DNA of 64,000 bases from positions 1,178,001-1,242,000 of the forward strand of contig NZ_OY808997.1 in the NCBI RefSeq assembly GCF_963681195.1, in the 5' to 3' direction. This DNA is from Vibrio sp. 16. GTDB taxonomy: Bacteria; Pseudomonadota; Gammaproteobacteria; Enterobacterales; Vibrionaceae. The position numbers and the translations under genes were made by a program. Numbering within the stretch: the first letter of the stretch is position 1; each line of letters begins with the position of its first letter. A model generated the notes under the pieces. It made no database searches. It saw only the letters and a list, made by a program, of their open reading frames with translations, and was not told the origin of the DNA. Shown here piece after piece: positions 1 to 8,175 of the stretch.

Positions 1-882
1 GACGTCAACAGGCCATGTCTCAATCGTCATATCGAACTGCCTCAAGATACGGTTTGCCAGATCCGAATATCCTCTTTGGCGAAGCGATGCATCCAACCCT
101 TGTCCATTTGCTAGATAGAGTTCTCGCAGTGCGATGACATTCGCTTTCAATTGCATCATCGATGTTTGAGAGCGCCAAGATTCAGCAAAGTAAGGTCGAG
201 GTTGGCCAAATTTAGCCAATGGTCGACTCATTTTCTTCATGCTGTATTCGAGCTGGTTAGACAGCAAAGCGATGTACTCAGATGTCCATGCTTTGTCATC
301 TAAGCGCTTCCAAGGATTCGTTTGCCATGCAGCGTAAATCGCATTGGCGTTGTTATTTAAGTTCTGGCTAATCGCGATTGCCGTTTGACAGACACGACTT
401 TGAGGCGCGAGCGATGAGCTCTCATCATAGAGCAGCCATTCCAGTGAGCCTAGACCTTGAACCGTCACGCTTTGCTGCGCTATCTCGGATGCGGACCACG
501 CTTTGTCCTGTCCAATTAGGCTCGACATCTTCCGCCCTGTGGTATTTTTTTTGTCTGGCCAAAATTGGACATTCCAGCTTTGTGCAAGTGCCGCCTCTGG
601 GCCACGCTCTTGACCTTGCAGCGCCATCCAGCTTTCCATCGTGCTGCGCCACTGCTGTCGAGTAGCATCGAGCGACACTGATTCTGCACAATACTGTTCA
701 AACTGACGACTCAACAAATCACTCTGCTGGGCAAATTTCTGAGCGGCATAATACTCGACTTGATAGACGCCTTGACTGGCATGATTCGTCTGCTCAGGCT
801 CGGTGATTTTGTCTGACTGAGACTGACAACCAACGAGCCCCATCAATGCAATGGATGCTGCCGTTATCTGAAACCTATTCAT
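1..882 (-). CDS. Imelysin-like lipoprotein (partial, runs off left edge)
   Basis: The reading frame opens at 882 and stays open to base 1, giving 294 residues without a stop, so the C-terminus lies outside the window. The N-terminus is a lipoprotein signal: a short hydrophobic stretch ends in LMGLVGCQS, with the acylated Cys at residue 19. The body resembles the imelysin (peptidase M75 / IrpA) family, whose members are periplasmic iron-regulated proteins. The family motif GxHxxE appears as GLGSLE (in QGLGSLEWLLYDE), so the His is replaced by Gly; this copy has probably lost whatever that His does. It follows the di-haem oxidoreductase gene by 9 bases on the same strand and is presumably cotranscribed with it from the Fur-controlled promoter near 3.7 kb. 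The function in iron uptake is inferred from context. Confidence 0.8.
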   Translation of the reverse strand, partial: MNRFQITAASIALMGLVGCQSQSDKITEPEQTNHASQGVYQVEYYAAQKFAQQSDLLSRQFEQYCAESVSLDATRQQWRSTMESWMALQGQERGPEAALAQSWNVQFWPDKKNTTGRKMSSLIGQDKAWSASEIAQQSVTVQGLGSLEWLLYDESSSLAPQSRVCQTAIAISQNLNNNANAIYAAWQTNPWKRLDDKAWTSEYIALLSNQLEYSMKKMSRPLAKFGQPRPYFAESWRSQTSMMQLKANVIALRELYLANGQGLDASLRQRGYSDLANRILRQFDMTIETWPVDV

Positions 883-891
883 GTTGAACCC

Positions 892-2277
892 TTACAGTGA
901 GTTGAGAAATGCGATTAACGCATCACGCTCAGTTTGACTAAAAGTAAGCACCGTTTGCTTCGCGTTTTCCGCTTCTCCGCCATGCCAAAGCACCGCTTCC
1001 ATTAGGTTTCGCGCTCGTCCATCGTGTAGGAAATAGGTGTGTCCGTTGACTTCTTCAGTGTAACCGATACCCCAAAGCGGCGCCGTGCGCCATTCGCGCC
1101 CATTGGCTAGATACTCAGGTCTGTTATCCGCGAGCCCCTCTCCCATGTCATGAAGCAACATGTCGGTATAAGGGTGGATTATCTGATTTGAAAGCGCAGG
1201 CAGCCCTTCACGCTCGCCAGTTTTCACATTCGTCTTATGGCAACTCTCACAGCCCGCTTTCGCGAACAGCGCCTGGCCTTTTTGAACCAAAGGATCATCT
1301 AAGTTGCGACGGATTGGCACCGCTAAATGTTGTGAATAGAATTCGACAAAGTTGAGAATTTTTTCACTGACTTCCGGGTTACCGCCATTTGGCAACTCGT
1401 CACACAGTGTCTGACTGGCGGTGCAGTTCTCTTTCGGAAACAGATGGCTTGTTAGACCGACATCGCCGTTAAATGCAGCGGCATTTTGCTGCATTAAATT
1501 TGGCTGACCCGCTTTCCAGCCAAATCGGCCAATCGCAAAATCATTCGCTTGCACATCCCACACTTTGTTGGTTTTACCGGAGATCCCGTCACCATCTCGG
1601 TCTTGCTCGTCAGCCCATTGTTGCAAGGTTTCATCGGGAATACTCTCAAGTAAACCTAATCCAATCATGGGTGGCGCTACTCGAGCAGAAAACTGCGTGT
1701 CTGGGTGCATCGCTCCATAACCAAGCTCAGTAATTTCGAGCTTAGGTTTTCTCAACGTAACCACGGTGCCATCTTTGAACGTGACAGGATGATCACTGTA
1801 GGTGATTTTGATCTGTCCTTCAGGTGTTTGGTCTTGAAGCGCAAAATCTTGTAGCTGACCACCGTAAGTGGGTTCTGGGATAACACCATCTTTAATAAAT
1901 GCGGCTTTCTGCTCTGGCGTCATTGCAGGGATACTTAGCCTCACTAGCATAGAGACTGCATGCAAATCACCCTTTTCCGGTGGGTGCCCTCGACCATCTT
2001 TGATATGACAGTTTTGACAGCCATTGGTATTAAATAGCGGACCTAAACCGTCACGCGCATCGGTTGACGCAGGAGCCTGAACCCATGGATTTCGAAAGAA
2101 GCTATTACCAACGCTAAAATCCAAACGTTTGGACATCGGCAAGTTACCCGCGGGCAAGGAATAGGCATTCGCGCCGTCTTTTTTTACTGACGTGCCGCCA
2201 CCAGACGCAACCTCGTAGGCAGATACCGCAGTGCTAGTAATGAGTAATGCAGAAAGAAAGGAGAGTTTGTAAAACAT
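892..2277 (-). CDS. Di-haem oxidoreductase family protein (DHOR / thiol oxidoreductase-like)
   Basis: A 461-residue exported c-type cytochrome. A signal peptide covers about residues 1-20 (ending TAVSA). Two haem-attachment motifs are visible: CQNCH at residues 87-91 and CESCH near residue 340, in the arrangement of the di-haem oxidoreductase family (formerly DUF1111, related to MauG and di-haem peroxidases). Such proteins lie beside imelysin genes in marine bacteria and are thought to act in periplasmic iron or redox chemistry; the substrate is unknown. The gene sits 127 bases behind the imelysin gene and 9 bases before the second imelysin-like gene, so the three look like one iron-regulated unit. 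Family assignment is firm; role is inferred. Confidence 0.85.
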   Translation of the reverse strand: MFYKLSFLSALLITSTAVSAYEVASGGGTSVKKDGANAYSLPAGNLPMSKRLDFSVGNSFFRNPWVQAPASTDARDGLGPLFNTNGCQNCHIKDGRGHPPEKGDLHAVSMLVRLSIPAMTPEQKAAFIKDGVIPEPTYGGQLQDFALQDQTPEGQIKITYSDHPVTFKDGTVVTLRKPKLEITELGYGAMHPDTQFSARVAPPMIGLGLLESIPDETLQQWADEQDRDGDGISGKTNKVWDVQANDFAIGRFGWKAGQPNLMQQNAAAFNGDVGLTSHLFPKENCTASQTLCDELPNGGNPEVSEKILNFVEFYSQHLAVPIRRNLDDPLVQKGQALFAKAGCESCHKTNVKTGEREGLPALSNQIIHPYTDMLLHDMGEGLADNRPEYLANGREWRTAPLWGIGYTEEVNGHTYFLHDGRARNLMEAVLWHGGEAENAKQTVLTFSQTERDALIAFLNSL

Positions 2278-2366
2278 GATACCTAGCGCTCATAGCAAAA
2301 CCTTAGCATTTTAAATATGTAAACAAGAAATATTCTCATTAAATGTAAGGTTATAAAAACAACAAA

Positions 2367-2386
2367 AAGGGCTCAAAGGAGCCCTT
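2367..2386 (-). terminator. Stem-loop between imelysin and di-haem oxidoreductase genes
   Basis: Arms AAGGGCTC (2367-2374) and GAGCCCTT (2379-2386) with a 4-base loop; on the minus strand the stem runs into a short T-rich tail. It lies inside what otherwise looks like an operon, so it may act as a partial terminator or mRNA stabiliser that lets the imelysin be made in excess of downstream products. Confidence 0.6.
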
Positions 2387-2404
2387 GCATGATCAGAAAT
2401 CGAA

Positions 2405-3667
2405 TTAAAATTCGTGATCAGCCGTATCTGGGTTTAGGCTGTTAATTCCAACAATTTTTGCCGCACGCTCAATTGAAGCCGTTTGAGCAACCAGCGACAT
2501 AATTGTCTCGTTCACCAACGCGTTGCCTTTCACGTTTCCAGATGCGATAAGTTGATCGAAGAACTCACCGTTATTTTCTGCAGATGTCACCAATTGACCG
2601 ACTTGTGAACGGGTAACATCAAACTGCTTCTGGATCTCTTTTGCTGCTTGCTGGTCTTTTTGAGCAACGAGATCATTAATGCTTGGTCCCGAGAGCAATG
2701 TACCGTCCTGACGCTTGTACAAACCCGTGTAAACGTTGTAAATACCCTGCTCGTTGTAGTAGTGAGAGTTATGCGTATTGTCAGAGAAACAATCGTGCTC
2801 GTCTTCCGTTGAGTTCGCTTCTAATGCCACTTTCATGCGCTCGCCGGCGAGTTCACCAAGAGATAGTGAACCCATACCAAATAGCATTTTACGTAGGCCA
2901 TTTTCTGAAGAGTCAGAGAGTAATTCTGCGCGGTAGTTACCCTTCTCATCCGCTGACCACTGTTTTTCCATCCATTCTAGATCTTGGATTAGCAGTTGAG
3001 CTGTCGCTTTTAGGTACTCGCCACGACGCTCACAGTTGCCGTTCGTACAACCTTCACCCACCACGAAATCTGTGTAAGGACGCTGACCAGCTCCCGCATT
3101 AGTACCATTTAGGTCTTGGCCCCATAGCAAGAATTCAATCGCGTGGTAGCCTGAAGCGACGTTTGCCTCAGAGCCGCCGATTTCATTCAAATCTGCAATC
3201 GCTTTTGGCGTCAGCTGAGAAACGTCCATTGTTGTAGCGCCAATTTTCAGCTGCTTATTCGCGACAATGTTTGCATTTGCACCTTCGTTACCTAGCTCGT
3301 GCTGGTAATCAGTCGATACATAATCGATAAGACCTTCGTCAAGCGGCCATGCATTCAGCTGCCCTTCCCAATCATCCACAACTGCGTTGCCAAAACGGAA
3401 CACCTCAGATTGTTGATAAGGAACGCGAGAGTCTAGCCAAGCTTGTTTTACTTCTTCTAGCTTTGCAGCTGAAGGTGTTGCTAGGAAAGATTCGATAGAC
3501 TTATCTAGCTTTTTGGCGGTCGTCAGTGAATCTTCAAAAACCGCATGTGCGATGTCTGCGTAATGTTCAACAACCTGTTCTTTAGTCACTTTCGCAGCAA
3601 AAACCGAGCTGCTCGCCAATACCAAAGAAGCAGCGACTGATTGCGCCAATAGAGATTTAACATTCAT
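2405..3667 (-). CDS. Imelysin family protein (IrpA-like, peptidase M75 family)
   Basis: A 420-residue periplasmic protein with a Sec signal peptide (residues 1-24, ending SSSVFAA). The imelysin hallmark GxHxxE is intact as GYHAIE at residues 173-178, within GYHAIEFLLWGQDLNG. Imelysins (IrpA, ICMP, EfeO relatives) are periplasmic or surface-associated proteins induced by iron starvation; despite the peptidase name, an iron-binding or delivery role is more widely accepted. It is the first gene of the minus-strand cluster, followed by the di-haem oxidoreductase and a second, motif-altered imelysin. A strong Fur-box match lies 47 bases upstream of the start, so iron repression is likely. Family is clear; exact ligand is unknown. 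Confidence 0.88.
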   Translation of the reverse strand: MNVKSLLAQSVAASLVLASSSVFAAKVTKEQVVEHYADIAHAVFEDSLTTAKKLDKSIESFLATPSAAKLEEVKQAWLDSRVPYQQSEVFRFGNAVVDDWEGQLNAWPLDEGLIDYVSTDYQHELGNEGANANIVANKQLKIGATTMDVSQLTPKAIADLNEIGGSEANVASGYHAIEFLLWGQDLNGTNAGAGQRPYTDFVVGEGCTNGNCERRGEYLKATAQLLIQDLEWMEKQWSADEKGNYRAELLSDSSENGLRKMLFGMGSLSLGELAGERMKVALEANSTEDEHDCFSDNTHNSHYYNEQGIYNVYTGLYKRQDGTLLSGPSINDLVAQKDQQAAKEIQKQFDVTRSQVGQLVTSAENNGEFFDQLIASGNVKGNALVNETIMSLVAQTASIERAAKIVGINSLNPDTADHEF

Positions 3668-3713
3668 TGAAAAGCATCCTTGTTGAGCTTAATAATCGTT
3701 ATTATTTATTAGT

Positions 3714-3732
3714 GCTAATTATTATCATTTAC
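3714..3732 (-). promoter_or_regulatory. Fur box upstream of the imelysin gene
   Basis: Read on the minus strand the site is GTAAATGATAATAATTAGC, which by hand alignment matches 15 of 19 positions of the Fur consensus GATAATGATAATCATTATC. The surrounding 3690-3735 stretch is AT-rich with a second weaker Fur-like segment. The position just upstream of an imelysin gene fits iron-dependent repression. Confidence 0.75.
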
Positions 3733-3785
3733 ACTATCAGGACGCAATCATACAAATTTACAATTTTATTGCAAGAGGCATACAA

Positions 3786-3811
3786 AAAAGCCTCACAGAA
3801 GTGAGGCTTTT
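3786..3811 (-). terminator. Terminator downstream of ribA
   Basis: Arms AAAAGCCTCAC and GTGAGGCTTTT around a 4-base loop, with a T-run on the minus strand, 24 bases beyond the ribA stop. It separates ribA from the imelysin promoter. Confidence 0.85.
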
Positions 3812-3834
3812 ATCAACATAGATGAAATCAGGGC

Positions 3835-4431
3835 TTACAGCTTTAGATGATGCTTTCCATGAGAGACTTTTGCTTTCAGGTACCCTTCGTTGCCGTCTTT
3901 AACGTGGGCTGAAGTATTGACAACTTGCTCGATTTCAATGCCGTATTCTTGAAGTTCACGAACCTTCTTCGGGTTATTGGTCACCAAGCGAATTTTGTTA
4001 ACGTTCAGAGCTTTTAACATCTGCGCCGCTTCAGTGAAGTCACGCAGGTCATCACCAAAGCCTAGGTGATTGTTAGCTTCGTAGGTGTTCATGCCCTGAC
4101 TTTGCAATTTATACGCATCGATTTTATTGTATAAACCGATGCCACGACCTTCTTGCCTTAAGTACAAGATGATCCCGCCAGACTCACCCATACGGTTTAT
4201 CGTCTCGTCGAGTTGTTCTCCACAATCACAGCGTGAAGAATGGAAGACATCGCCAGTTAAACACTCTGAGTGCATACGAACCATCGGTGCCTCTTGAGTC
4301 TGGTCTGCATGTTTAAAAATGACTGCAACGTGCTCTTTATCTGTTTTCAGTCCAGAAAACGATAACAGTTCTGCATCAATATTACTCTTGGCACCGACTT
4401 TGAAGTCGACTCTGGCTCTTACTTCCGCCAT
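3835..4431 (-). CDS. ribA: GTP cyclohydrolase II
   Basis: Catalyses the first committed step of riboflavin synthesis, converting GTP to a diaminopyrimidine phosphate with release of formate and pyrophosphate. The zinc-binding triad is visible in [20 protein letters not shown] (three Cys in a C-x10-C-x-C pattern) and the GTP-binding and catalytic block [17 protein letters not shown] follows. The start used here ([10 protein letters not shown]) gives 198 residues, the usual length; an in-frame ATG at 4473 would add 14 residues of atypical N-terminus. It is a stand-alone gene with its own terminator, as is common for ribA outside the rib operon. Strong assignment. Confidence 0.95.
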   Translation of the reverse strand: MAEVRARVDFKVGAKSNIDAELLSFSGLKTDKEHVAVIFKHADQTQEAPMVRMHSECLTGDVFHSSRCDCGEQLDETINRMGESGGIILYLRQEGRGIGLYNKIDAYKLQSQGMNTYEANNHLGFGDDLRDFTEAAQMLKALNVNKIRLVTNNPKKVRELQEYGIEIEQVVNTSAHVKDGNEGYLKAKVSHGKHHLKL

Positions 4432-4577
4432 ATCCCTACTCACTCGAATCTCACTTGCTTCTATTTCTATCATTCTAGAAATCTCTTATTTGTTCTAACT
4501 ATGGGGACTGATACTGGATAAATCAACGATTAGTTCACTTTTGTTATAATATAACAATTTAACTTCAAGGCAATAAA

Positions 4578-4605
4578 AAACCCCAACATGCAACGTTTGG
4601 GGTTT
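4578..4605 (-). terminator. Terminator after the 60-residue orphan gene
   Basis: Nine-base arms AAACCCCAA and TTGGGGTTT around a 10-base loop, followed on the minus strand by a T-run. It lies 25 bases past the stop of the small gene at 4630-4812. Confidence 0.8.
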
Positions 4606-4629
4606 GTTCAAATAGGCTCAGGGGCTGGG

Positions 4630-4812
4630 TCAATGATTTTGCTTTGTTTTCCACATGAAGTGCTCAATCCAAAGCGATTCTAACTCGCGTAACTCTTCTT
4701 CAGTCAGTAGCGATAAAGTGGGCTTAGTCTGCGGCTGACAATATGCCTGCAGATGGCTTATCTGAGCATAAAAATCTTTTTTTAATTGCGCTTTATTTGT
4801 ATCCACAATCAT
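4630..4812 (-). CDS. Small hypothetical protein, 60 residues
   Basis: I do not recognise this protein. It is a charged, soluble-looking 60-residue chain with no signal peptide or membrane span; its C-terminal half (LLTEEELRELESLWIEHF) is predicted helical and amphipathic. Only one AGGG-like sequence precedes the ATG, at very short spacing, so the start is uncertain. Support for it being a gene is the clean terminator immediately downstream on the same strand and the absence of any competing frame between ribA and the diguanylate cyclase. Confidence 0.55.
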   Translation of the reverse strand: MIVDTNKAQLKKDFYAQISHLQAYCQPQTKPTLSLLTEEELRELESLWIEHFMWKTKQNH

Positions 4813-4986
4813 CCCTGCACTTAATCTATAACTGACTAAATTGTCACTCTAAATTCCACTTGTCTAAAAAATGATAACAAATTACATAGTTTGCGCAAAA
4901 GAGAGGACCTAATTTGGGCTTAAAATCACAATTTATTTATGGGTATACGCTTTACAATTCATTCGCTTAGATGATCTTTTTGGATC

Positions 4987-5958
4987 TTAGAACAGCTCCA
5001 CATCACTAAATGGATCAATATCTTGATTTTGTCTGTTATCTTTTGCTAGTTCATCATAGCTACGGATCTGGTTTCGTCCTTCTGTTTTTGCTAAGTACAA
5101 CGCTTTATCGGCGTGGCCTAAAATAGTCGGTAGATACTCATGGCGCGAGATTGCACACAATCCGCAACTTAGAGTGATCTGCTGAACTTGAGGAAAACGG
5201 TATTTTTCGATGTGCTTTCTGAATCCCTCCAGCTTGTCGTATGCATGGGATTGGTCTTGCTGAGGAAGTAAAACGACAAATTCTTCACCACCAAACCGAA
5301 ACAACTGCTCGTTGTCGCAAAAGTAGTTCTGCATCTGCTGTGAAAACATCAGCAAAATCTCATCACCGATCATGTGACCAAATTGGTCGTTGATAGACTT
5401 GAAATGGTCTAAATCAATAATTGCCACCCACATATGCTCTCCCCCTTCACGAGGAGAGACCAGATCGAAGCTTTGCGACAACCTCTCTTCAAGTGTACGA
5501 CGATTGAGTAACCCGGTTAACTTATCACGCTCACTCTCATGCAATACCACCAAATAGTTTTTGTAGATTTTTGCAAAACCATCAATAAGAAGTTGATAGT
5601 TAGAGGCATCACCATCGATATCTACAACCAGTTCAGCGGAGCTGTCATCAGAAATGGGGATGGGATAACTAATTCGAGAATGCGATTTACTTATTGTTTC
5701 GGTGGTAGGCGTTGACCTAGCATGGTCATGATATGAGTTTTTATCCAGATTCGGTTCATATACCCAATCGTAATGATGTTCTGTTTCACTTTTGGTCACT
5801 TTGGCAATAATCACCCTTGTATTGGCAATGAAATGCGTCAAACAAGCACTTTGGACTGGCATCATCTCAGTAAGTGTCGCCAAGAGACAGTGTCCTAATG
5901 AGATTGAGTTTCTCTGCTCGGTAATTTCTACAACGGAGCTCAGTATCCTATCATCCAT
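4987..5958 (-). CDS. Diguanylate cyclase (GGDEF domain)
   Basis: Makes cyclic-di-GMP from two GTP. The 323-residue protein has a C-terminal GGDEF domain starting near residue 145 (DKLTGLLNRRTLEERL) with the active-site signature RFGGEEF (GGEEF at residues 223-227) and the metal-binding IDLDHFKSIND. The usual inhibitory I-site RxxD is absent: the corresponding residues read CDNE, so product inhibition through that site is not expected. Residues 1-140 form a soluble N-terminal domain without an identified sensor family; no membrane segments are seen, so the enzyme should be cytoplasmic. Monocistronic; input signal unknown. Confidence 0.9.
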   Translation of the reverse strand: MDDRILSSVVEITEQRNSISLGHCLLATLTEMMPVQSACLTHFIANTRVIIAKVTKSETEHHYDWVYEPNLDKNSYHDHARSTPTTETISKSHSRISYPIPISDDSSAELVVDIDGDASNYQLLIDGFAKIYKNYLVVLHESERDKLTGLLNRRTLEERLSQSFDLVSPREGGEHMWVAIIDLDHFKSINDQFGHMIGDEILLMFSQQMQNYFCDNEQLFRFGGEEFVVLLPQQDQSHAYDKLEGFRKHIEKYRFPQVQQITLSCGLCAISRHEYLPTILGHADKALYLAKTEGRNQIRSYDELAKDNRQNQDIDPFSDVELF

Positions 5959-6065
5959 TCGTCTGCTCTAATCGATTACTGATAACTTCAGTATAGGGCG
6001 AAAACCCTTATATGTAATTTATGGCATATACTTTATTGGACAAGCCCAATAACTGAGGAGACGGC

Positions 6066-6488
6066 ATGTTTCTAGTGCGACTGATTTATGCGAGCACCGT
6101 CTGCGACAACTTGACGCAAAATGATATTGAAGAGCTACTCAGCATATCCAAAAAAAAACAATGCTTCTGTTGGTGTGACTGGTTTACTACTGTTCAGCCA
6201 AGACTATTTTTTACAGTGCCTCGAAGGCTCACGCTCTCAAGTAAACGCGATTTACCAACATATTTTGAACGACAGGCGACACAAGAAAGTCATACTACTT
6301 GAGTATACAGAAGTTGCTGAGAGGGAGTTTGGAGAGTGGAGTATGGGTTATATGTACCGAACATAGAATTGACAAGCCCAGTTAATCTGCGGTACTCGTC
6401 AAGTAAGCATTTTGACCCGTACAACATGTCAGGTGAAAGCGCCCACAAGCTTCTTGTTCACCTAAGAAAAGTCGTCAATATTGCGTAA
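6066..6488 (+). pseudogene. BLUF-domain blue-light receptor, broken by two small insertions
   Basis: A single-domain BLUF (flavin-binding blue-light sensor) gene read in three pieces. Frame one gives the start and VRLIYAST with the flavin-contacting Tyr8. A run of nine A (6150-6158) then shifts the frame; with eight A it would continue SISKKNNASVGVTGLLLF, restoring Asn32 and later Gln50 in YFLQCLEG. A second break near 6350-6354 looks like a duplicated AT: removing it turns GYM plus stop into GYVPNIELTSPVNLRYS and the frame runs to TAA at 6488. Repaired length is 139 residues, normal for the family. A strong GAGGAG ribosome site precedes the ATG. As written it cannot make a full BLUF domain, unless both indels are sequencing errors. 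Confidence 0.85.
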
Positions 6489-6509
6489 AAGCAGGCTAAG
6501 CCTGCTTTT
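6487..6509. terminator. Bidirectional terminator between BLUF gene and DUF2947-like gene
   Basis: Ten-base arms AAAAGCAGGC and GCCTGCTTTT with a 3-base loop, T-rich in both directions. It starts on the BLUF stop codon and ends one base before the stop of the convergent gene, serving both. Confidence 0.85.
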
Positions 6510-6510
6510 A

Positions 6511-6984
6511 TCATTTTCGATGACCCAGTTTGACATTACCTTTTGAGTCAAACCACAACGCTTCACCGCGTCTGCGGCCAATTAGAATCGGACCATCATC
6601 GTAAAATAAAAAGTTCTTCCAATGCTTTTTGAATGTAGACCATTTGGTTTCAATCACGTTGTATTTTTCATAACAAAAGTACACCGTGACATCATCTTGC
6701 CAATCCAAAAACGCAAGGACTTCTTCTGGCATCGCGTCGTCATCAGACTCCCACGCCGCCATCCAGTCTACGGTCTCTTTCCAGTTGGATTCTCGCATAG
6801 GCCAATCACTGGAGCTGAGGCGATCAGCGTCGGGGCTTTGAGCACTGATGTTTTCTTTCCACAGCTGTGACGCGCGGGCTTGATCCATCGGTTTAATCGC
6901 CGCGAGATCTTCCTCTGGCACAGGCATTGATTGGTGAGTGAAAATCCATTTTCTTTGGTATTGATCCAAAGTGAGATACGACAT
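6511..6984 (-). CDS. Conserved hypothetical protein, DUF2947-like
   Basis: A 157-residue soluble protein rich in Trp and acidic residues (for example KWIFTHQSMPVPEEDL near the N-terminus and IGRRRGEALWFDSKGNVKLG near the C-terminus). It resembles the gammaproteobacterial DUF2947 family as I recall it; no biochemical role is known. No signal peptide or membrane segment is present. It follows the HD-domain gene on the same strand after 25 bases, so it may be the last gene of a tyrR-rimJ-HD-DUF2947 transcription unit, ending at the shared terminator. Confidence 0.7.
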   Translation of the reverse strand: MSYLTLDQYQRKWIFTHQSMPVPEEDLAAIKPMDQARASQLWKENISAQSPDADRLSSSDWPMRESNWKETVDWMAAWESDDDAMPEEVLAFLDWQDDVTVYFCYEKYNVIETKWSTFKKHWKNFLFYDDGPILIGRRRGEALWFDSKGNVKLGHRK

Positions 6985-7009
6985 TTATTATCCTCGTATG
7001 GCTAGCCGA

Positions 7010-7597
7010 TTATGCTTTTAGCCAGCCTTTTTCTGTAGCTTCTTCTATCATTTGTTGTGCTTTGTCCCACAACGCTTCCGAGCCAAAGCCGATCTTTCGA
7101 TTGACGGTAAGAGCCTGCTCTTTAGTCACGCCGTGTTCTAACCAGCTCTGCCCTTGGTTGTGGTAGTTGAGCAGCATTGGAATAATTCTATCGAGCGCTT
7201 TGGCAAACTTTGCATCCGCACTTTGCCCTTGTTCAAACTCTTGCCAAATAGCCATTAGCTCTGCACCTTGCTCCGTGGGCAACATGCCAAACATGCGTTT
7301 CGCCGCGGCAAGCTCTTTCTCTTCTTGCTCTAAAGAAGCGACGGCGTCATAAACAAAAGTGTCACCAGCATCTATCTCAACAATATCGTGCAGTAAGAGC
7401 ATTTTTACCACACGCGCGATATCAACAGGCTCATTGGCATGCTCTTCCATCAAGATTGCCATTAACGCGACATGCCAACTGTGTTCGGCACTGTTTTCAA
7501 GGCGACCTTCCGCGCTTTTAACGCGGGTTCTCCTTAGCACGGATTTGAGCTGATCCAATTCCATGAGTAACGCAAGTTGTTGCTCTAATCGATTCAT
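7010..7597 (-). CDS. HD-domain phosphohydrolase (YfbR/HDDC2-like)
   Basis: A 195-residue single-domain HD protein. Metal-binding residues are visible as His39 in ENSAEHSWHVAL, the HD pair at residues 70-71 in MLLLHDIVEIDAGD, and a later Asp in AKALDRIIPML. The nearest known relatives are 5'-deoxynucleotidases and HDDC2-type hydrolases, so nucleotide dephosphorylation is plausible but not shown. The ATG at 7597 overlaps the rimJ stop codon (ATGA), and a GGAAGG ribosome site lies seven bases upstream, indicating translational coupling; an upstream in-frame TTG at 7612 is less convincing. Confidence 0.82.
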   Translation of the reverse strand: MNRLEQQLALLMELDQLKSVLRRTRVKSAEGRLENSAEHSWHVALMAILMEEHANEPVDIARVVKMLLLHDIVEIDAGDTFVYDAVASLEQEEKELAAAKRMFGMLPTEQGAELMAIWQEFEQGQSADAKFAKALDRIIPMLLNYHNQGQSWLEHGVTKEQALTVNRKIGFGSEALWDKAQQMIEEATEKGWLKA

Positions 7598-8175
7598 TCC
7601 TTCGCCTTCCAATTGGGGTTAATTAACGAAGTGAGATTGTGGTCTTCCCACTTACCATCGATGAGTAGGTAGTCTTTGGCAAACCCTTCTCGTTTAAAAC
7701 CTAAGCGGTTAAGCACAGCCTCACTGCGTTGGTTCCGAGGCATATAGCTCGCCATTATGCGGTGAATGTTTTGGATTGAGAACATGTAGCGCACCGCAAG
7801 TTTCAACGCGCGAGACATAACCCCTCGCCCTTGCGCAACTTGGCCTAGAGAATAGCCCACGTTGCACGCATGAAATGGAAAACGGGAGATGTTACTAAAT
7901 GAGATTGTCCCTAGCATTTCACCGCTTTCTGTATCGAGGATAAGCAAGTAGTAACCAAGCCCCATTCGATGCAGTTCGTTCAACTTGATCAATCGTTGAG
8001 TCCAACCCGGCTCGGTATAAAAAGCGGGCTCTCGTTTGGGCTCCCAAGGTTTAAGATGCGAGCGATTGGCAATAAAGTAATCAGAAATGAGCTTGCCATC
8101 TGTTGGCTCGGCGGTACGCACAGTCACATCGCCATCTTGTTCAAACACTTGCTGCGGTGTACTAATACGTTCCAT
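7594..8175 (-). CDS. rimJ: RimJ-type ribosomal protein alanine N-acetyltransferase
   Basis: A 193-residue GNAT acetyltransferase matching RimJ, which acetylates the N-terminal Ala of ribosomal protein S5. The acetyl-CoA loop is seen as GQVAQGRGVMSRAL, and the C-terminal third (IHRIMASYMPRNQRSE, then RLGFKREGFAKDYLLIDGKW) is very close to E. coli RimJ as I remember it. The start overlaps the tyrR stop by one base (TAATG) and its stop overlaps the next gene, so it sits tightly inside a minus-strand operon. Target protein is inferred from homology; other GNAT N-terminal acetyltransferases (RimI, RimL) fit less well. Confidence 0.88.
   Translation of the reverse strand: MERISTPQQVFEQDGDVTVRTAEPTDGKLISDYFIANRSHLKPWEPKREPAFYTEPGWTQRLIKLNELHRMGLGYYLLILDTESGEMLGTISFSNISRFPFHACNVGYSLGQVAQGRGVMSRALKLAVRYMFSIQNIHRIMASYMPRNQRSEAVLNRLGFKREGFAKDYLLIDGKWEDHNLTSLINPNWKAKE

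Noticed and set aside
378..665. Open frames antisense to the imelysin-like, fumarase, trp and other clear genes
   Set aside because: They overlap strongly supported genes, lack ribosome sites and show no recognisable domain; treated as shadows.
6150..6158. Nine-A run as a programmed frameshift site in the BLUF gene
   Set aside because: A slip here would join the first two pieces, but a second shift is still needed near 6350, so programmed frameshifting cannot restore the protein alone.
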